Shown here: in pieces, positions 23,401 to 35,690 of the stretch
Layout of the letters: each line of letters begins with the position of its first letter
How positions within the stretch are numbered: position 1 is the stretch's first letter
Assembly: GCF_000208865.1 (NCBI RefSeq)
Contig: NC_018398.1
Span: 3,224,001 to 3,288,000 of the forward strand
DNA length: 64,000 nt
Direction: 5' to 3'
DNA from: Neospora caninum Liverpool
Lineage: Eukaryota > Apicomplexa > Conoidasida > Eucoccidiorida > Sarcocystidae
Program-made: the position numbers and the translations under genes
Notes under the pieces: generated by a model
Databases searched by the model: none
What the model saw: the letters and a program-made list of their open reading frames with translations, nothing else
What the model was told of the DNA's origin: nothing

Positions 23401-24703
23401 CATTCGTTAAACAGGGCTTCGAATTTTGAAGGCTGGCAGGCGCACGACAGGTGGAACCGATGACATTAGGAGGCGTCCAGGGCCTACCCAGAACGCAGGA
23501 GCAGTGGCGGTTTGGTGTAGCACAAATAACATTCCGTTGACTGCATGGTGCTTCTGAACAACGCTTTGTACATGCGTGGAAGGCGGAATGGGTCGCTCAC
23601 ACCGACGTCTAGCCAAAACTCTACTTTGGTCCGCAGGTGCATGTCGGTCCGCTTTGCGTGCTTCGCTCCCGAGTTGCCTGGTCGAATACAACAACAACGG
23701 CAGACGCGGCATCCATGTAGGCTTCTTGCGGTTTTGTTGACGGTTCAAGCGGTCCTGTCTCTTCGAGCTGTCGCCGTAACTGCATGGAGGCGTATTCGCA
23801 TTGAGCCTACCCATGAGCTTCACGCAGCAACTTCTCCCCCCGAGAGGATGGAAGGGACTTCAGCGGATATGGATCGGGCAGAATCCGGGGAAAGCCAAAC
23901 TCATGAACTTCGTTCGACCAGTCACACAAAGTCATTAGCAGAGACTGACGAGGCTCCACTGCCTCACGGTGACGAAGAAGAGGTCAGCAGCACGACACGT
24001 CCGAGGAGGCAGCTCCAGTCCAGAAACAGTAAAATCGAAGAGAGGAAAGAGAAGCGGGGGACGGGAGAGGGCGGCGATAATGATTCACCCGATGAGAAGG
24101 CGGACGGAACGGCGTGCTTATTTTGTCAAGGCAAGTGTCGTGGCCCAACAGCAACGGCCTGCGGCCATATCTACTGTTGGGGATGTATCACCCGATGGAT
24201 ACTGCAGCAACAACGTGACCAGACTGCAGCCGCGTGTCCAGTCTGCAGGTGAGTCTCCGTGAGTTGAGCTGTGACAGAAAAGGATAACAGATGTCTTAGA
24301 TACAAGCAGCGAGTTGGCGTCGCATGGGCTTATATAGTTTCTCTTGCAATCACTAAAGTTTTTCCGCGGTAACTTGTTCGGTACAACGCTACTGAAAATG
24401 ACAACAGAAATGGCTACTCGGAAGTATTGATGGCTACAAAGTAATCCGTGCACATTCGTCAAATCGTTACGGCTGTCAACGTAGAACGCACGACTTGCCA
24501 AAAAATAGCAGGCGTCCTTTCCCGTTTCGTCGCCCTTGTCAGATAGTCACAGACAACGATTTTAAAGTTAGCCTTGTTGCTCGTGTTTCTTCGTGTCTTG
24601 CAGGGCTGCCTGCCCTCCCCAAGATTTAGTGCTGCTTCGTCATTACCGGCCTTCAAAGGGCCTGTTATGCCAACAGCGACTCAGCGCAAGGTCCCCCTTC
24701 TGA
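20435..24703 (+). CDS. PEX10: Peroxisome biogenesis factor 10 (PEX10), RING-type E3 ligase
   Basis: PEX10 forms, with PEX2 and PEX12, the membrane ubiquitin ligase that ubiquitinates the import receptor PEX5 for recycling. Exons: 20435-21589, 22359-22495, 22923-22972, 23082-23145, 23637-24248 and 24604-24703; all phases close and give 705 aa. Hallmarks in order are VRAAQKDDYY, the family's N-terminal signature, in exon 1; SLGEEYCDLF at the end of exon 1; a helix with PARRHETLLLGLLRS in exon 2; RLHLAIFFWNAAHLHLSTR in exon 4; RLLAVLLTVQAVLSL in exon 5; and a C3HC4 RING (CLFC, ACGHIYCWGC, CPVC). The last exon supplies PPQDLVLLRHYR, the typical PEX10 end. The start is the first ATG (CCAAATGG, good context). 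Human PEX10 has 326 aa; the excess is an N-terminal extension, a Pro/Ser-rich block after the VRAAQKDDYY helix, and an acidic linker before the RING. Confidence 0.93.
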
Positions 24704-26695
24704 AACTTTCAGATGAGAGGAAAAAGAATATATTGTTACTCTCGCCGTCGACAGCAAATGAGTTTGGAATATTCGAAGAATAATGGTCCAAAGGAGAATA
24801 CAAACCGAGAGGAAACTTCAAGTCAGAATTTGATACGATTAACTGCCAAATCACTTGGAGTGATACGTTCTGCCACCGACATTTCTGTTGTACCTTATGC
24901 ACATAGATGGAAACTACTACTGGGAGTCCACAAATCTGCTGTTCGGATTTTTTCTGTGCAGCTCGTTTGAAAACTTTTACCGTGAGTTGGACCACTCATT
25001 CACTGCGAGGAGGGCTAAAACATACGCCGATTTTAATCTGTTTGAGCTTTTACATTTTAAAACTCTGGTCCACCGCTGCGTCCATATTGGAGGAAAACGT
25101 TCCTTGTGTGACACAGATACGACTATTCTGTACATCCCTCAGGCTTTGTAAGGGTGTGTTATAATCATAGACAAATATAAACTGAATGTCACCCCCATCA
25201 GCTCCAACATCTCCAATATCCATGGATCACCGCTGATGCTGGGAGGCATACTTTTGAACACTGATACTTTTTGTGTACACCAGCATATTATTGGGTCTCT
25301 CCGCAGTACATAGTTACACTAACGCGCGTTACTGCGCGTTCTGCAGTCGCTGGGGCTGGCTTCTCGCACGACATCTTGGTCACGGCACGCAATTCCGAGG
25401 TCCGAAACCAGGAAGAGCCATGCCTCTCCGAGGGCATGACCTTTCTAGGCTTCCTGTCTACCTATCCATTTTCTGTTCATTCTCTCACCACAAGGCGATA
25501 CCCCCTGTTAAATACGTTGAGACTCGAGGCTTGCAGTCCCGTGTCACTTCTGGTACGGCCGACAATACGGCACTTCAAAACCGCGTACTGCACGTGCCCT
25601 CGTCGCCAGACTCTCTGACGACTATGCGATCAAGGGGGCCACAGACCACGTCTCACAAGTGGCCGTCTTTCTACAGGGCCCAACGTGTCACTCCACCCGA
25701 AAACAAAAAACGACGTTCGTTTCATGGACCGCTGTCTTTTTTTCTGGCGGTCAAACATGCCACAGACAGACCCGTCAAACCAGAAGCAGGCCGCGGATGG
25801 ATATTCTGTGAATAGCGCGTTGCCTGAAGATTTCTACCTGGAATGGCAAAGAGCATTTTAGCAGCTTCCGGTTTGTCCTGTTGGCAGGCACTACCGCATT
25901 TCCTGGCTCGCTGCTTAGCTAGGTTTTTTGCTGTGTGTGGAGGGGTTTACTATAAGGCGGCACGACAGATGTGGTCAGTATCAGGAGCGTGCACTCCAGT
26001 GGGGTGGGTGTTGCTCTCTGGTTCTGGCAGCACACACGATTTCCAGCCCAGAAAATCGAGGGACGACCCCGTGGACTTGGTGGGGTGGTAGTTTAGGTTA
26101 CTCTTGCGTTTTTTATTTGGTCGTCGCGACGCCTTTCTCCCCGTGCCTTTGCGGTCCTACTCTGCGGAAAATTCTCAGCCCGCGTCCTGGCTTTTTTTCG
26201 CTGCAAAGGTGCGCCTTCTGCTCTCGCCCCATCGATCTTCCCGTCAGATACTGTGTCAGGCCGTCGAGGAAATAGTGGGCAAGACCTGAAAGGAAAAGTT
26301 CAGAGTCGACAGTGAAAGTGACAGCCTCCAGCGGCGAAGCCAGGTGCAGTGATTTTTACAAATCACGCGGGCCGAGCGTTCTGACCCTTCTCCTGTTTTG
26401 TGAATTCCGCAAGGGTAATTTCTCTTGAAGAACTTGAAATGCAGCTGTGACGTTGGGTGTGGGTTTCCCAGGTGTCCTTTGTTATCAAGCCACTTTTCTC
26501 TTTTTTCATATCCCTTCACCAGGAAAAACTCTTTCCCCAACCCTCCCCACATCGTTTCTACCTGTCTGTCCCGTCTGTCTCTGTTACCTCCGTTCTTTGT
26601 TGGCGGTTATACATCTGGCGTTTGCGTGAGTTACCCTGTTTATCCGCGCTCAACACTTCCTTTGTTTCTTCTTCCAGACTTGAAAAACAGACAAA
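24704..26695. other. Intergenic region and Ran promoter/leader
   Basis: About 2 kb lies between the PEX10 stop and the Ran start on the same strand. Short frames only. The last 200 bases before 26696 are CT-rich, consistent with a 5' leader. No GCATGC motif was noticed close to the start. Confidence 0.55.
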
Positions 26696-29376
26696 ATGGC
26701 AGCTGCAGCGGCCCAGGCAGTCCCCGAGTTCAAACTCATCCTCGTCGGCGATGGGGGTGTCGGGAAAACAACTCTCGTCAAGAGACACTTGACAGGTACG
26801 TTCCCTTTTCTCCATTGTACGGAGGAACCAACAACGCCCCTAGGACAACTACTCATTTAAGTGAATGCCTGCTCGAGACGGCTCCATATTTGAATCGGGC
26901 AGGAAATGCTGAGAGGAATGGTGGGCTTGATAAGGTCACCTTGTCCCAGTCCTAGTGTGACTCCAAATTGCGCTTTTACCGTAATTAATTTGGTGCTCCT
27001 GCTTCCATTTTGGTAGAGGGTTTCTTCCCTTCGTGCCGTAGGGATAGCCCGTGTGTGGCGACGTTCCTGTTGGCTCCGCGCAGTGGCATCTTTCTTCCGG
27101 CAACTCTTATCTGAAGGATCACAGCAGAAAACTGAAAGGAAGACCGCCATCATGCGTCCCTTACAGAAGACTCAGTGGAAAAGAGCTTTACTACGTTCGA
27201 CGTTTGAGGTTTCGAAGGGATGGGCACCACGTTTTTGTGGAATCTGTTTTGCCGCCAGTCTGGTAACTTTTGGGAGCCGACCTGTTCGCACCGGGGGAAC
27301 ATAGATATCAAGACTTGTGTGGTGTATGTACAGAGCCACGGGAGTGATGCTCATCCACAATCGATGGTGCAAATTGTCTTACAGGAACCAGAATTAGTTG
27401 CGCAGCTTTACTTTGGGGGATGTAGGCGTGCCAGTCGGGGTGGGACGAAGCATAGAATGAGCTCACAGATAGGTACGTAAGCGCACACATGTGTCTTCTG
27501 TTCACGCGGTGACCGTTCACGCACTCGGAGGCACCGTTGTGGCTATGTATGCGTTGTACCCAGGTTCCGTCATTTCGATGTGGACATCGGCAGCATTTTT
27601 CTTCTGCATGGCTGTGTACAGGAGAGTTCGAGAAGAAATACATCCCCACTCTTGGTGTTGAAGTCCACCCGCTGAAGTTCCAGACCAACTTCGGCATGAT
27701 CACCTTCAATGTCTGGGATACTGCCGGTCAAGAGAAGTTCGGAGGCCTCCGCGATGGCTATTACATCAAGGTACGTCAATTTCACGCAGTGGTGGGGTGC
27801 GGCGAATGTTTCGCCACCTTCCGTATGTCTTGATCCTACAATGCAACATATTCACTTCTTGGTCCAACGGTGACGACGGATCGTCAAGTTGAATGTGAGG
27901 TGTCGTCTGGGAAGGAAACAGTTTGACGATAGAATGGCGTACATGATAGCAAAAGCTGTTCGTGTTCCATGTAGTGTGATTTTTATCGTTCTTGGTGATA
28001 TAACCATGCAAACAATAGAAAGTTGACAGCGATGTCTGGTTTTTGACGGGGACGGTTTTGGCTGTATTTTGAAAACTCGCTGTTGTTATTGGCTGATGTA
28101 AATGTGCGTGTACAGGGACAGTGTGCCATCATGATGTTCGATGTCACGGCGCGTATCACGTACAAGAACATTCCCAACTGGTACAGAGATATTACGAGGG
28201 TGTGCGAGAACATCCCCATTGTCCTTGTTGGCAACAAGGTAAGCGAAAGCTGCAGATGGTGTTGTGAACCTTTGTGTGTCAGGGGGAAACCGATTGCTTG
28301 TAGTGGAAGTAGGATTACTTGTACGCAACCGTTCTGCTGTGTAGAGAACACGATACGCATTTTCTGAAAACGTAGGTAGTACAACGGTTTGTCATTGCGG
28401 AGATAACTTTGTGGTGATTGCGGGGCTGAGTGTTCAAGCGGGAACAGGGATCCCTAGACGGTCCATCAGACGCACTGGATGTCGGTGGAACCTCAAACTT
28501 TTTGAATCAAACTGTGAACCGCTGTCCACGCGGAACCTCCGGTTTTGTTAGCTGGATCTCTTCGCGCTTCATGCTAGGCGTGGATTGGGTGTGAATGAGT
28601 ATATTTTGCTGTTTTGGACAACACAAACAGTTGAGGATATATGTGCAAATTAGGTTTTGGTGCAGCGTTTCCGTGCTTCTTGTGTTTTTGTTTCGCATAA
28701 TACGAGGAAAGCACTGAAGCCCTACTCGGGAGATGTGTGATTTCTCCAGGTTGATGTCAAGGACCGCCAAGTGAAAGCTCGCCAGATTCAGTTTCACCGA
28801 AAGCGGAACCTTCAGTATTATGACATCAGTGCTCGTTCCAACTACAACTTCGAAAAGCCTTTCCTCTGGCTGGCGCGCCGCCTGACAAATCAGCCGGCGC
28901 TCTCCTTTGTTGGTGAGCAATGGCAGTGGAATGGGAAATTTACAAGTAGCTGCAGTGAGGGAACGTCACGCGACACCGTAGGGAGTGTTCTTTTCTTAAG
29001 AGGCCTGCGGAGATTTGGGATACAGGCGCTGTGTCGAATTCTGTCCGGCACCTAGTCGATGTTTAGAACAAAAAGTGTCGTTTATTTCTGAGGCTTCGTC
29101 GGGGTGTTGAGGGCATTCGTTGCAGTTCTTTCCGACCGCGGTACGACGTTACTGAGTTGCATCCAGTCGCGTGTAGCCGATTTTCCTTGGAGGCATTTTG
29201 CATAGCATTGTTACGAGTTTTCATTGTGGATCCCGTAGTTTGCGCGTTTTGGTTGTGCAGGTGAGCATGCGAAAGCTCCTGAAATCCAGATTGACCCGAA
29301 TCTCGTGCAGGAAGCGGAGAGAGAGCTGCAGGCTGCCGTGAGCACCGCCATTGATGACGATGATGAGGACCTGTGA
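26696..29376 (+). CDS. RAN: GTP-binding nuclear protein Ran
   Basis: Ran is the small GTPase whose nuclear GTP/cytosolic GDP gradient gives direction to nuclear import and export. Exons: 26696-26795, 27622-27770, 28116-28238, 28750-28912 and 29261-29376; phases close and give 216 aa, the standard Ran length. All guanine-nucleotide motifs are present: P-loop GDGGVGKT (residues 18-25), switch [12 protein letters not shown] (40-50), DTAGQE (66-71) with the catalytic Gln at 70, NKVD (123-126) interrupted by intron 3 after the Lys, and SAR (151-153). [11 protein letters not shown] and the C-terminal acidic switch (DDDDEDL) identify Ran rather than Rab or Rho. There is no C-terminal prenylation cysteine, as expected. 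The N-terminus carries an Ala run ([12 protein letters not shown]). Intron 1 is 826 bases and contains no other gene that I can see. Confidence 0.98.
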
Positions 29377-31407
29377 AGAAACGGTTGATTCTGTACTGGT
29401 GTGTATCTTCTGCCATCTTGTATTCATGCCTCACAACAGTGCACGAGTCTCGTGTAGTGCGATGAAGTATGAAATCTAGTATCATCGGATTGGAGATCTT
29501 TCAGTCTGGTTCTCTGACAGACGTGTCCCTTCTTACAGCATGCATCAATATCGGTTCGTTTGTGAGGTTTTGCTGGGGCCGCGAGCTACCAGTCTAAAAG
29601 GATTTTGCGCAGCTGGGTTTCGTCAACTGTCAAACTGTCACTGCAGCGACCTTCCTGTGAAAAGAGTCGTCTTCCTAAGCGCACAGCTTCTCCCGAATAG
29701 GCAGTTGTGATGCTGGGGGAGGGCTGAGCAGGGCAGTGGCATGTGCCGATTGCGGCGTTGAGCAAATCCTTCCTCTTAGCACGAGCTTCGACCCGGAGCG
29801 GAGATTTGTCTTGCATTTGTAGGACCAAACCAATGACGCAAGCAAACAGGGGGCGCGACCACAGTTGTATGTCACATTGTGCTAACTCATTTCCAGTCGC
29901 AACACCGAAGACATAGTGCCACTCGCTTGGCGTTCTCGATGTATCAGCCATCACAGACGCGGGTACGATAGATATTTGTGCAGCCGCAGCAAACTTCGGA
30001 GACGAGCAGAACGTGGATCCGACAAGACGTCAGGCGAGTCGGTTTGTCAAATGTCTGCAGAGGACACCTTGCACTTCCGATATCCGCGGCGGGTGGCCTG
30101 GTTTCGGTGTCGTTTCTTCTCTCCCGGTGTAGAGTTGGAGTAGCGGCCATCGTGCGTCAGGTGACGCTTCCACGGTGGCATGCCCTACCATCGCATGTTT
30201 GCCTCAATGGGCGACAAGCCCCAAACAACCACGCGATTTTTGCAGGTGAACAGTTCTAGCAGGCATTTCGTTTCAAAAATGACAAGATGCTAGATGGGTT
30301 TCACGTACTACGAATGGTGGTAGTACTCGTCAGTGAATCCGTTGCTACACTGCCCAAACCACGTGACGGCATGGAACAATTCGTTGCATCGGGAGCAGTC
30401 GACTCTGGGCTGGTAGCGTAGAAAAAATGAACCATCCGGACGAATTCGTGTGAGCTGATGTTCTGGTTCTGTCGGGAAGTGAACCTGCTGGCGCCCCAGC
30501 AAAACTTACCTATTCTTGAGCAGCTTGTCTGCTGTCGCTGAGACGGGGAGAAGCCACTCTTTCATGCCGTTCACGTCGGTTGTGACATTCGAATATGTTA
30601 TCGCGGTAAACTGGAAATATTACTTGTTAGTGGTACGATAGATTCGTAACAAATCCACTCTTACCTGATGGCCCTGGTGTAGTGGATGTGCCGTCAGTAC
30701 TTCCCGCGGGGTAACAAGAAGTTATACCGAGTGCCACCGATGCCATTAATCGATATGCGTTTGACTATCTTGCATATACAGGTAGTCCAAACTATGAGAA
30801 AGACTCCCAGTTACAGCGGAAACGGTGGTTAAGTATGCTACCACTAACCCAAATCGTTTCCAGAGTATTCCCATTCGTTTGTCTCAGCAGTGTACCTCAT
30901 GCTTGCAGCTGAAGTAAAAAATCTCGATATTATTGGAGTAGACGGAAGAAAAAACAGGAGAAGGCAAAACGCTTCTCAGAACTTGCACCATCAGTCCAGG
31001 CGTATGCCTACCAAGTGGCAGTCCTCTTCACCTTACTGACATCACAATCGTTGTTTGTTCCCGTTTGATTTTCTATCTACACGAACAACCACTGAGATCT
31101 ACTTTTTCAACATTCTCTTGGCTCGTTCCCTGGCCCATATTGACCTTTGTCGTTTACTCACATCCCGGACGTCGACATTGGTGACACTACTTTTTTCTAC
31201 GTCATGCTTATTGATCAGGGTTGGCTTTGCGTCGGTGTCAGTCTGTATTTCCTTCCGCGTAGCACTCAATAATGAAGGCTATGCGTCTATAGATACGTAT
31301 ATGTTTTCGCCCACCGTGTTGAGCAGCTTTCTCTTGTTGCCCATTCCGTAATAAAGTCAAACATAAATTTATACTACTGCCGTGAGAGTACACTGGTAAA
31401 GATAAAC
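29377..31407. other. Intergenic region, no gene seen
   Basis: About 2 kb between Ran and the next plus-strand gene. Frames of up to 140 codons overlap one another on both strands and show no domain-like pattern. A GCATGC lies near 29540. Probably Ran 3' UTR plus the promoter of the downstream gene. Confidence 0.55.
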
Positions 31408-32819
31408 ATGGGGTGTACGGTATGTAAAGCTCGCGGGACCGTACTGGTGCCTCCCAGAATCATGAAAGAGGACTCGAAAAACGACGGAGTCTCGCGTAGT
31501 AGCACTTGTGTGGCGACCCATCGAACCAGCAACGGCTTGGTAGAAAGTTCAATTTGTTTGACAGATGGATTGGTGGGCATTCGTGCGGCCGCCCCTTCGT
31601 CCGATCACCGCGACGAACAGATAAGCTACAGAAACCCTGGGAATTTGACATCCATTCCAGCTGCTCCTTCAACAGATAGTTCACAAGTCATCAGCCACAT
31701 GGAGAGCAGTAAATGTGACAGCTGTCCCTTTGGACTGGACCGAGGTTCTGCACCTGCGTCTACCTTAGAACTGGGGAACATGAGTGTGTCAGACCAGAAG
31801 GAACGGAATTACACTTTAGCAGCTGATACTGCTGTGGCAGATGAAGCATCCATAGGACCCCAAAAAAGGAAACAGGAGCCAGCTCGAGAAGCACCGACTC
31901 CCCACTCTCCAAGCTCCACGATAAACATCATTTGCTGTAATCCTACAAACGAGCTACCACACTGCAAAGAACTTGCCGACAACAAGCGGAACGTCACGTT
32001 CCGGACTGCTACAATGGCCCAAATGGAGATTTCTTCGAGGTTCAGTGCAAAGCGCACCAAAGAAGTGTCTTGTTCGTCAACTATTGACAGGTGGACGAGG
32101 ATGGCCTTCGATGCCTGTGCCCAGAATGACGTTGAGTTCGCAGAAAAACTTCTGGGGTGAGTAGTTGACACCCGATCTTTTCCCCTCTGAGAGACAAAAT
32201 CTGCAATTGGGCCCTTCGGAGTACGCTTTTGCGCCCGGAAAACTCTGGGTGCCAGCGCACTCAATATGTACGTATGTATATACAGGCAGATAGATATGGA
32301 TAGAAACTTCCTCTATATGGGATGTACATATGTATATATTTATATTTATACGTATAGCGATGTGTAAGACCAGAGATACTTGAAATTCCTTGTGGGCCTT
32401 TTGTCGTATGTGTTGTCGGGCTCAGGAAGGTACAAACGTTGTATTCTCAAGTCATGGCAACAGGCGCCGAACAGCGACTTAGGCCTGGAAGCGGTGATCT
32501 TACAAGCTTCTCAAGCACTACCTCAGTATCAGATTGTCCATGGAGAATCACTGGACGTCAGATTGAGGACCTAAGCAAGGCACTTCAGAGCCTGCAGCAG
32601 AAGACGGCGCGTCAGCAGGACCTCGGAGCGATGAATCTTTCCCCCAACCATGGAGGTACAAGTGCCTCTGCATTTTTGCCGTTGACAGCTCTGAACAGCT
32701 GCTTTTGCAGCAGCACTGCGGAGACGAACACTGGAGGTGTTTGGTTCGCGAAGGCATCTGCTAGTGAGCACCAATCATCCGAGAACAAGGAAGGATTACT
32801 TTCGTCTCCGGCACCGTAG
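31408..32819 (+). CDS. Putative doubly acylated protein of unknown function
   Basis: I do not recognise the family. Exons 31408-32156 and 32426-32819 (donor GTGAGT, acceptor GGCTCAG) join in phase to 380 aa. The start, MGCTVCKARG in AAACATGG context, has Gly2 for N-myristoylation and Cys3 and Cys6 for palmitoylation, an arrangement that places many apicomplexan proteins on the inner membrane complex or plasma membrane. The rest is mostly Ser/Thr/Pro-rich and looks disordered. One segment looks folded: about residues 232-263, with TRMAFDACAQNDVEFAEKLL running across the exon junction into KVQTLYSQVMA. A second short helix contains IEDLSKALQSLQQKTARQQ. Membrane location is inference from the N-terminus. 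The intron holds AT-rich repeats. Confidence 0.72.
32262..32362. repeat. AT-rich simple repeats in an intron
   Basis: Irregular TATGTATATA and TTTATATTTATA runs inside the intron 32157-32425 of the doubly acylated protein gene. Confidence 0.8.
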
Positions 32820-34125
32820 CTTGACACACAGGAGCTCACAAAAACTTCTGACTAACACTAAAAACGGAGACAACAATTGTGAGAAGCCGCGCGGGCGTCC
32901 GCATCCCCGGGTTTCGCACGCGGAGACTAGCGATAACACCGGAACGGAGTGTTTGTTTCCTCTTTCGTATCTGTTCTGTCTTTCTATAGAAGTACTAAAC
33001 GATCGAGCCTCCTTTTCTGGAATGTAGCACCTCAGGAGGAGCTGGACTCTTGATGCTGAAGTTTCTTTAATAACCAGAATACTGTGGCAGATTCTAAACG
33101 ATGGGAATCTAAAGGGAACTTGTGCCAACGAGGTACACGCTGATGGAAGAACGCTAGTTTGCCTCCTGACTGGATAGTCGTGGCCATCGCCCTGAAAGCA
33201 GGTGGATGTGGACGTCAAGACATCACTTTCGCTGGTTACTTGTGGTGAGGAAAGTCACCGCACTGCCCGCTCACTCTTTATGAAGGATGCCATTCACTAT
33301 CACTGTATCCGTTCTTTCATCGACCGAATTTCACTCCTTTCCTCTGCTGCCGCGGCCATCTCACAAAGTTGCTTCGCTGAAGCACTGCAGAGACCCGTCG
33401 CCTTCGTGTGACTGCAGTTAATCTCACTTTGCAGATGTTGTTTGGCCATGCCATTAGCTGTATGTCTCCCTCCTTCACCTCACCTCACTGGAAGCTGGGC
33501 AATTATTTCGTCTTACTGTCCAGAAGACAGCGGAGGCAAACACGTGCAGAAACTGTATGTACACCGTGCAGGATAAACGCTCGATAGAGTATTGCCTCTT
33601 GAGGGTAAGAATGTAATGGTTCACAACTACCGGCAACCTCAATCTGCTCTGTTCGATTTTCCTGTCGTTCAACTAGACCAGCGATTCCGTGTCCGTAAGT
33701 GTACCTCTGCCCGCAGGAATGAATTCTTTGACACACATCCTAAAGACCGCATGTCTCCGCACACGGTTGTGCTTGCACCTCGGCTTGCGGTCCGGCTGCT
33801 TCCCTTACAATGACAATCCAAACGACGCTCAGCGATTCAAAATCCAAATGTGTGCGGTGTCTAGCCCAAGGCGCTGGTTTCAATCAGCGCAAACTGCAGA
33901 AAAGTAAGAGACTGAATGATGCTGACGGCCACGACACATAGCTCTTTCCAATTACAACAGACACAGACACAGTTAAAAGAAACTGTCAAGATGCCAAAGT
34001 ACCACCAGTTCCCCCCCATTTTAGCTGGAGTGGGACTCGACGGCAGTGGCACCCGAGACGGAAAACAGAAAATGTCACAACGACGTAGGCGGTGATGTCC
34101 CCGCCCACCACATCCAAATCTTTCT
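32820..34125. other. Convergent intergenic region, no gene seen
   Basis: About 1.3 kb between two convergent 3' ends. It contains only short overlapping frames and is probably 3' UTR sequence of both genes. Confidence 0.6.
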
Positions 34126-35690
34126 TTACGAGTCACACTGCATGACTTCCGCAGCATCGTAGTGGCAGCCACCTCGACCAATCTCAGCATCGGGTCTCAG
34201 GAGACAACGCACACATGCAACTTCATATGTTGCGCGACCGCATTTGCCAGCTTAAGCGATACCCGATTTGATTACGCGCGCATTGGGCTCCCAGCCTGGA
34301 ACTGGCCAACCAGATTTTTTCACGGTTGGCCGGAATTGTGAAGCACCCAACACCTCCCCGGTAGATCCGCCTACCCGATGAAAAACAATATTTTTTCGAG
34401 AAGAAATGCACGGGGGCACTCCACGGTATTGAAGAACTGGGATAGCATCCGTGTTAAGCGTGGGTGCGTTGAACTGAGACACCGGTTCATTTTGTGACAC
34501 CCCGACGTTGAAACATGGCAACGGGAAGATTTCAACAAGGCCACCATCCGACAGCTGGACAGGCTGCAGATTTGGAGGGAAGGCTGGAGATTTTCGCGAG
34601 CTGAAGAGCTTCGCAATGACGATGGGATGTGTGTCGTTCTGCAAGTGACACATTGAACAACAAACAACATGGAGGTGATTCCTCAGCTCACGCAGTGGTT
34701 GTCTCCTGTATACGTGTCGAGCCAACTGAGTGCAGACAGAGGCTATTTTACAGAAACAAGTCTCTGTCGGAGGGGAACCGGCGACTCGGCTGTCTTGTCT
34801 CTCACCTCCAACATTTCAGCCCAAGTAGGCGCAGCGGGCGTGAAGAGATAAGAATCGTTATGTTCCACGTCCTTCTCCGGAGATTCATCATCTGTTACAA
34901 ATAGATCCATGGTGCCAGCACGCCCGGCCATTTGATGTTCGTGATTGAATTTCTGATGCGACCAGAGGCGCACCATTACGCACGGAGTCAGTTGCTTATC
35001 TGTCAACCACCACTGTATTAGTACCAGAAACATTTTTTCCCTACACCTGCGAATTGTGTCTTGTCCAAGAAAGCAGACGAATTTACGCCTCCGATGATTT
35101 GTAATATTTGGGCGTACTTCCCATAACTACTCCAGGCTGATGAAAGCCGGCTCAACCAAGTAGCACCGGCTACAAATTATGCCGGAGAAGCATTACTACC
35201 TCTACTCCATTATCGCCGAAGCTAACAATACCTGTTGTGCAGGGTCTGTGTGCGACCTCCAAGGCTGCTTTTGTTGAAAGACCAAGCGGAGAGTCCTCAG
35301 CTGTTGTTTGTTCATCCGTCCGAACTGGGTCCACAATCATGTCGTACTGAGAGCCACTGGTCGGCAGCTGGTAACCTTCAACCTGGACACATACACGCAA
35401 GAGCCACAACCGGGGGAGCAAGGATCAGCTCCATCGACAATGGATGTCGAATCTTCCGAGAAAAACCATCCGCGATTCCGCACTGTCCTGCCGTATTGGA
35501 AAACTCGGCACAGAAAAAAAAGAAAAACAGGCTTTTCAATTTGTTGCACTCACTGCAACACCTCACTTACCTCATTTGCTCCTACACTGAGAATGGTCTC
35601 GGCCGACGATTCTTGGTCAGCCATGATCTTTTCACTGCCGGCGGAATGGTCGGAGCCTGCGTCCGACGAAAATGCGGGTTGCACGTCCAT
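34126..35690 (-). CDS. Unrecognised 261-aa protein, five exons
   Basis: I do not recognise the family. Exons, in order of transcription: 35690-35571, 35382-35232, 34999-34806, 34638-34375 and 34182-34126. Donors are GTAAGT, GTATTG, GTGAGA and GTAGGC, and all phases close to give 261 aa. The start, GCCGCCATGG, is an ideal Kozak context. The product begins acidic (MDVQPAFSSDAGSD) and is soluble, with no signal peptide or membrane helix. Recognisable stretches are GYQLPTSGSQYDMIVDPVRT, MVRLWSHQKFNHEHQMAG, an acidic TDDESPEKDVEHND, and a C-terminal part with SSRKNIVFHR, then IGRGGCHYDAAEVMQCDS and TAA. The exon 3 acceptor is preceded by a TACTAAT-like branch point. It is divergent from prefoldin 6, and about 800 bases separate the two starts. 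Frames of up to 204 codons on the plus strand here are shadows. Confidence 0.75.

Noticed and set aside
23545..23636. Apparent PEX10 segment LLNNALYMRGRR
   Set aside because: An in-frame stop lies just upstream with no usable acceptor, and the exon at 23082-23145 supplies the conserved RLHLAIFFW segment in phase.
34806..35382. Alternative junction joining exon 2 after ...KAALE to WWLTDKQL
   Set aside because: It needs a poor donor (GTCGCA) and an acceptor five bases from the TACTAAT branch point; the chosen donor GTATTG and acceptor TTGACAG also close in phase and fit better.
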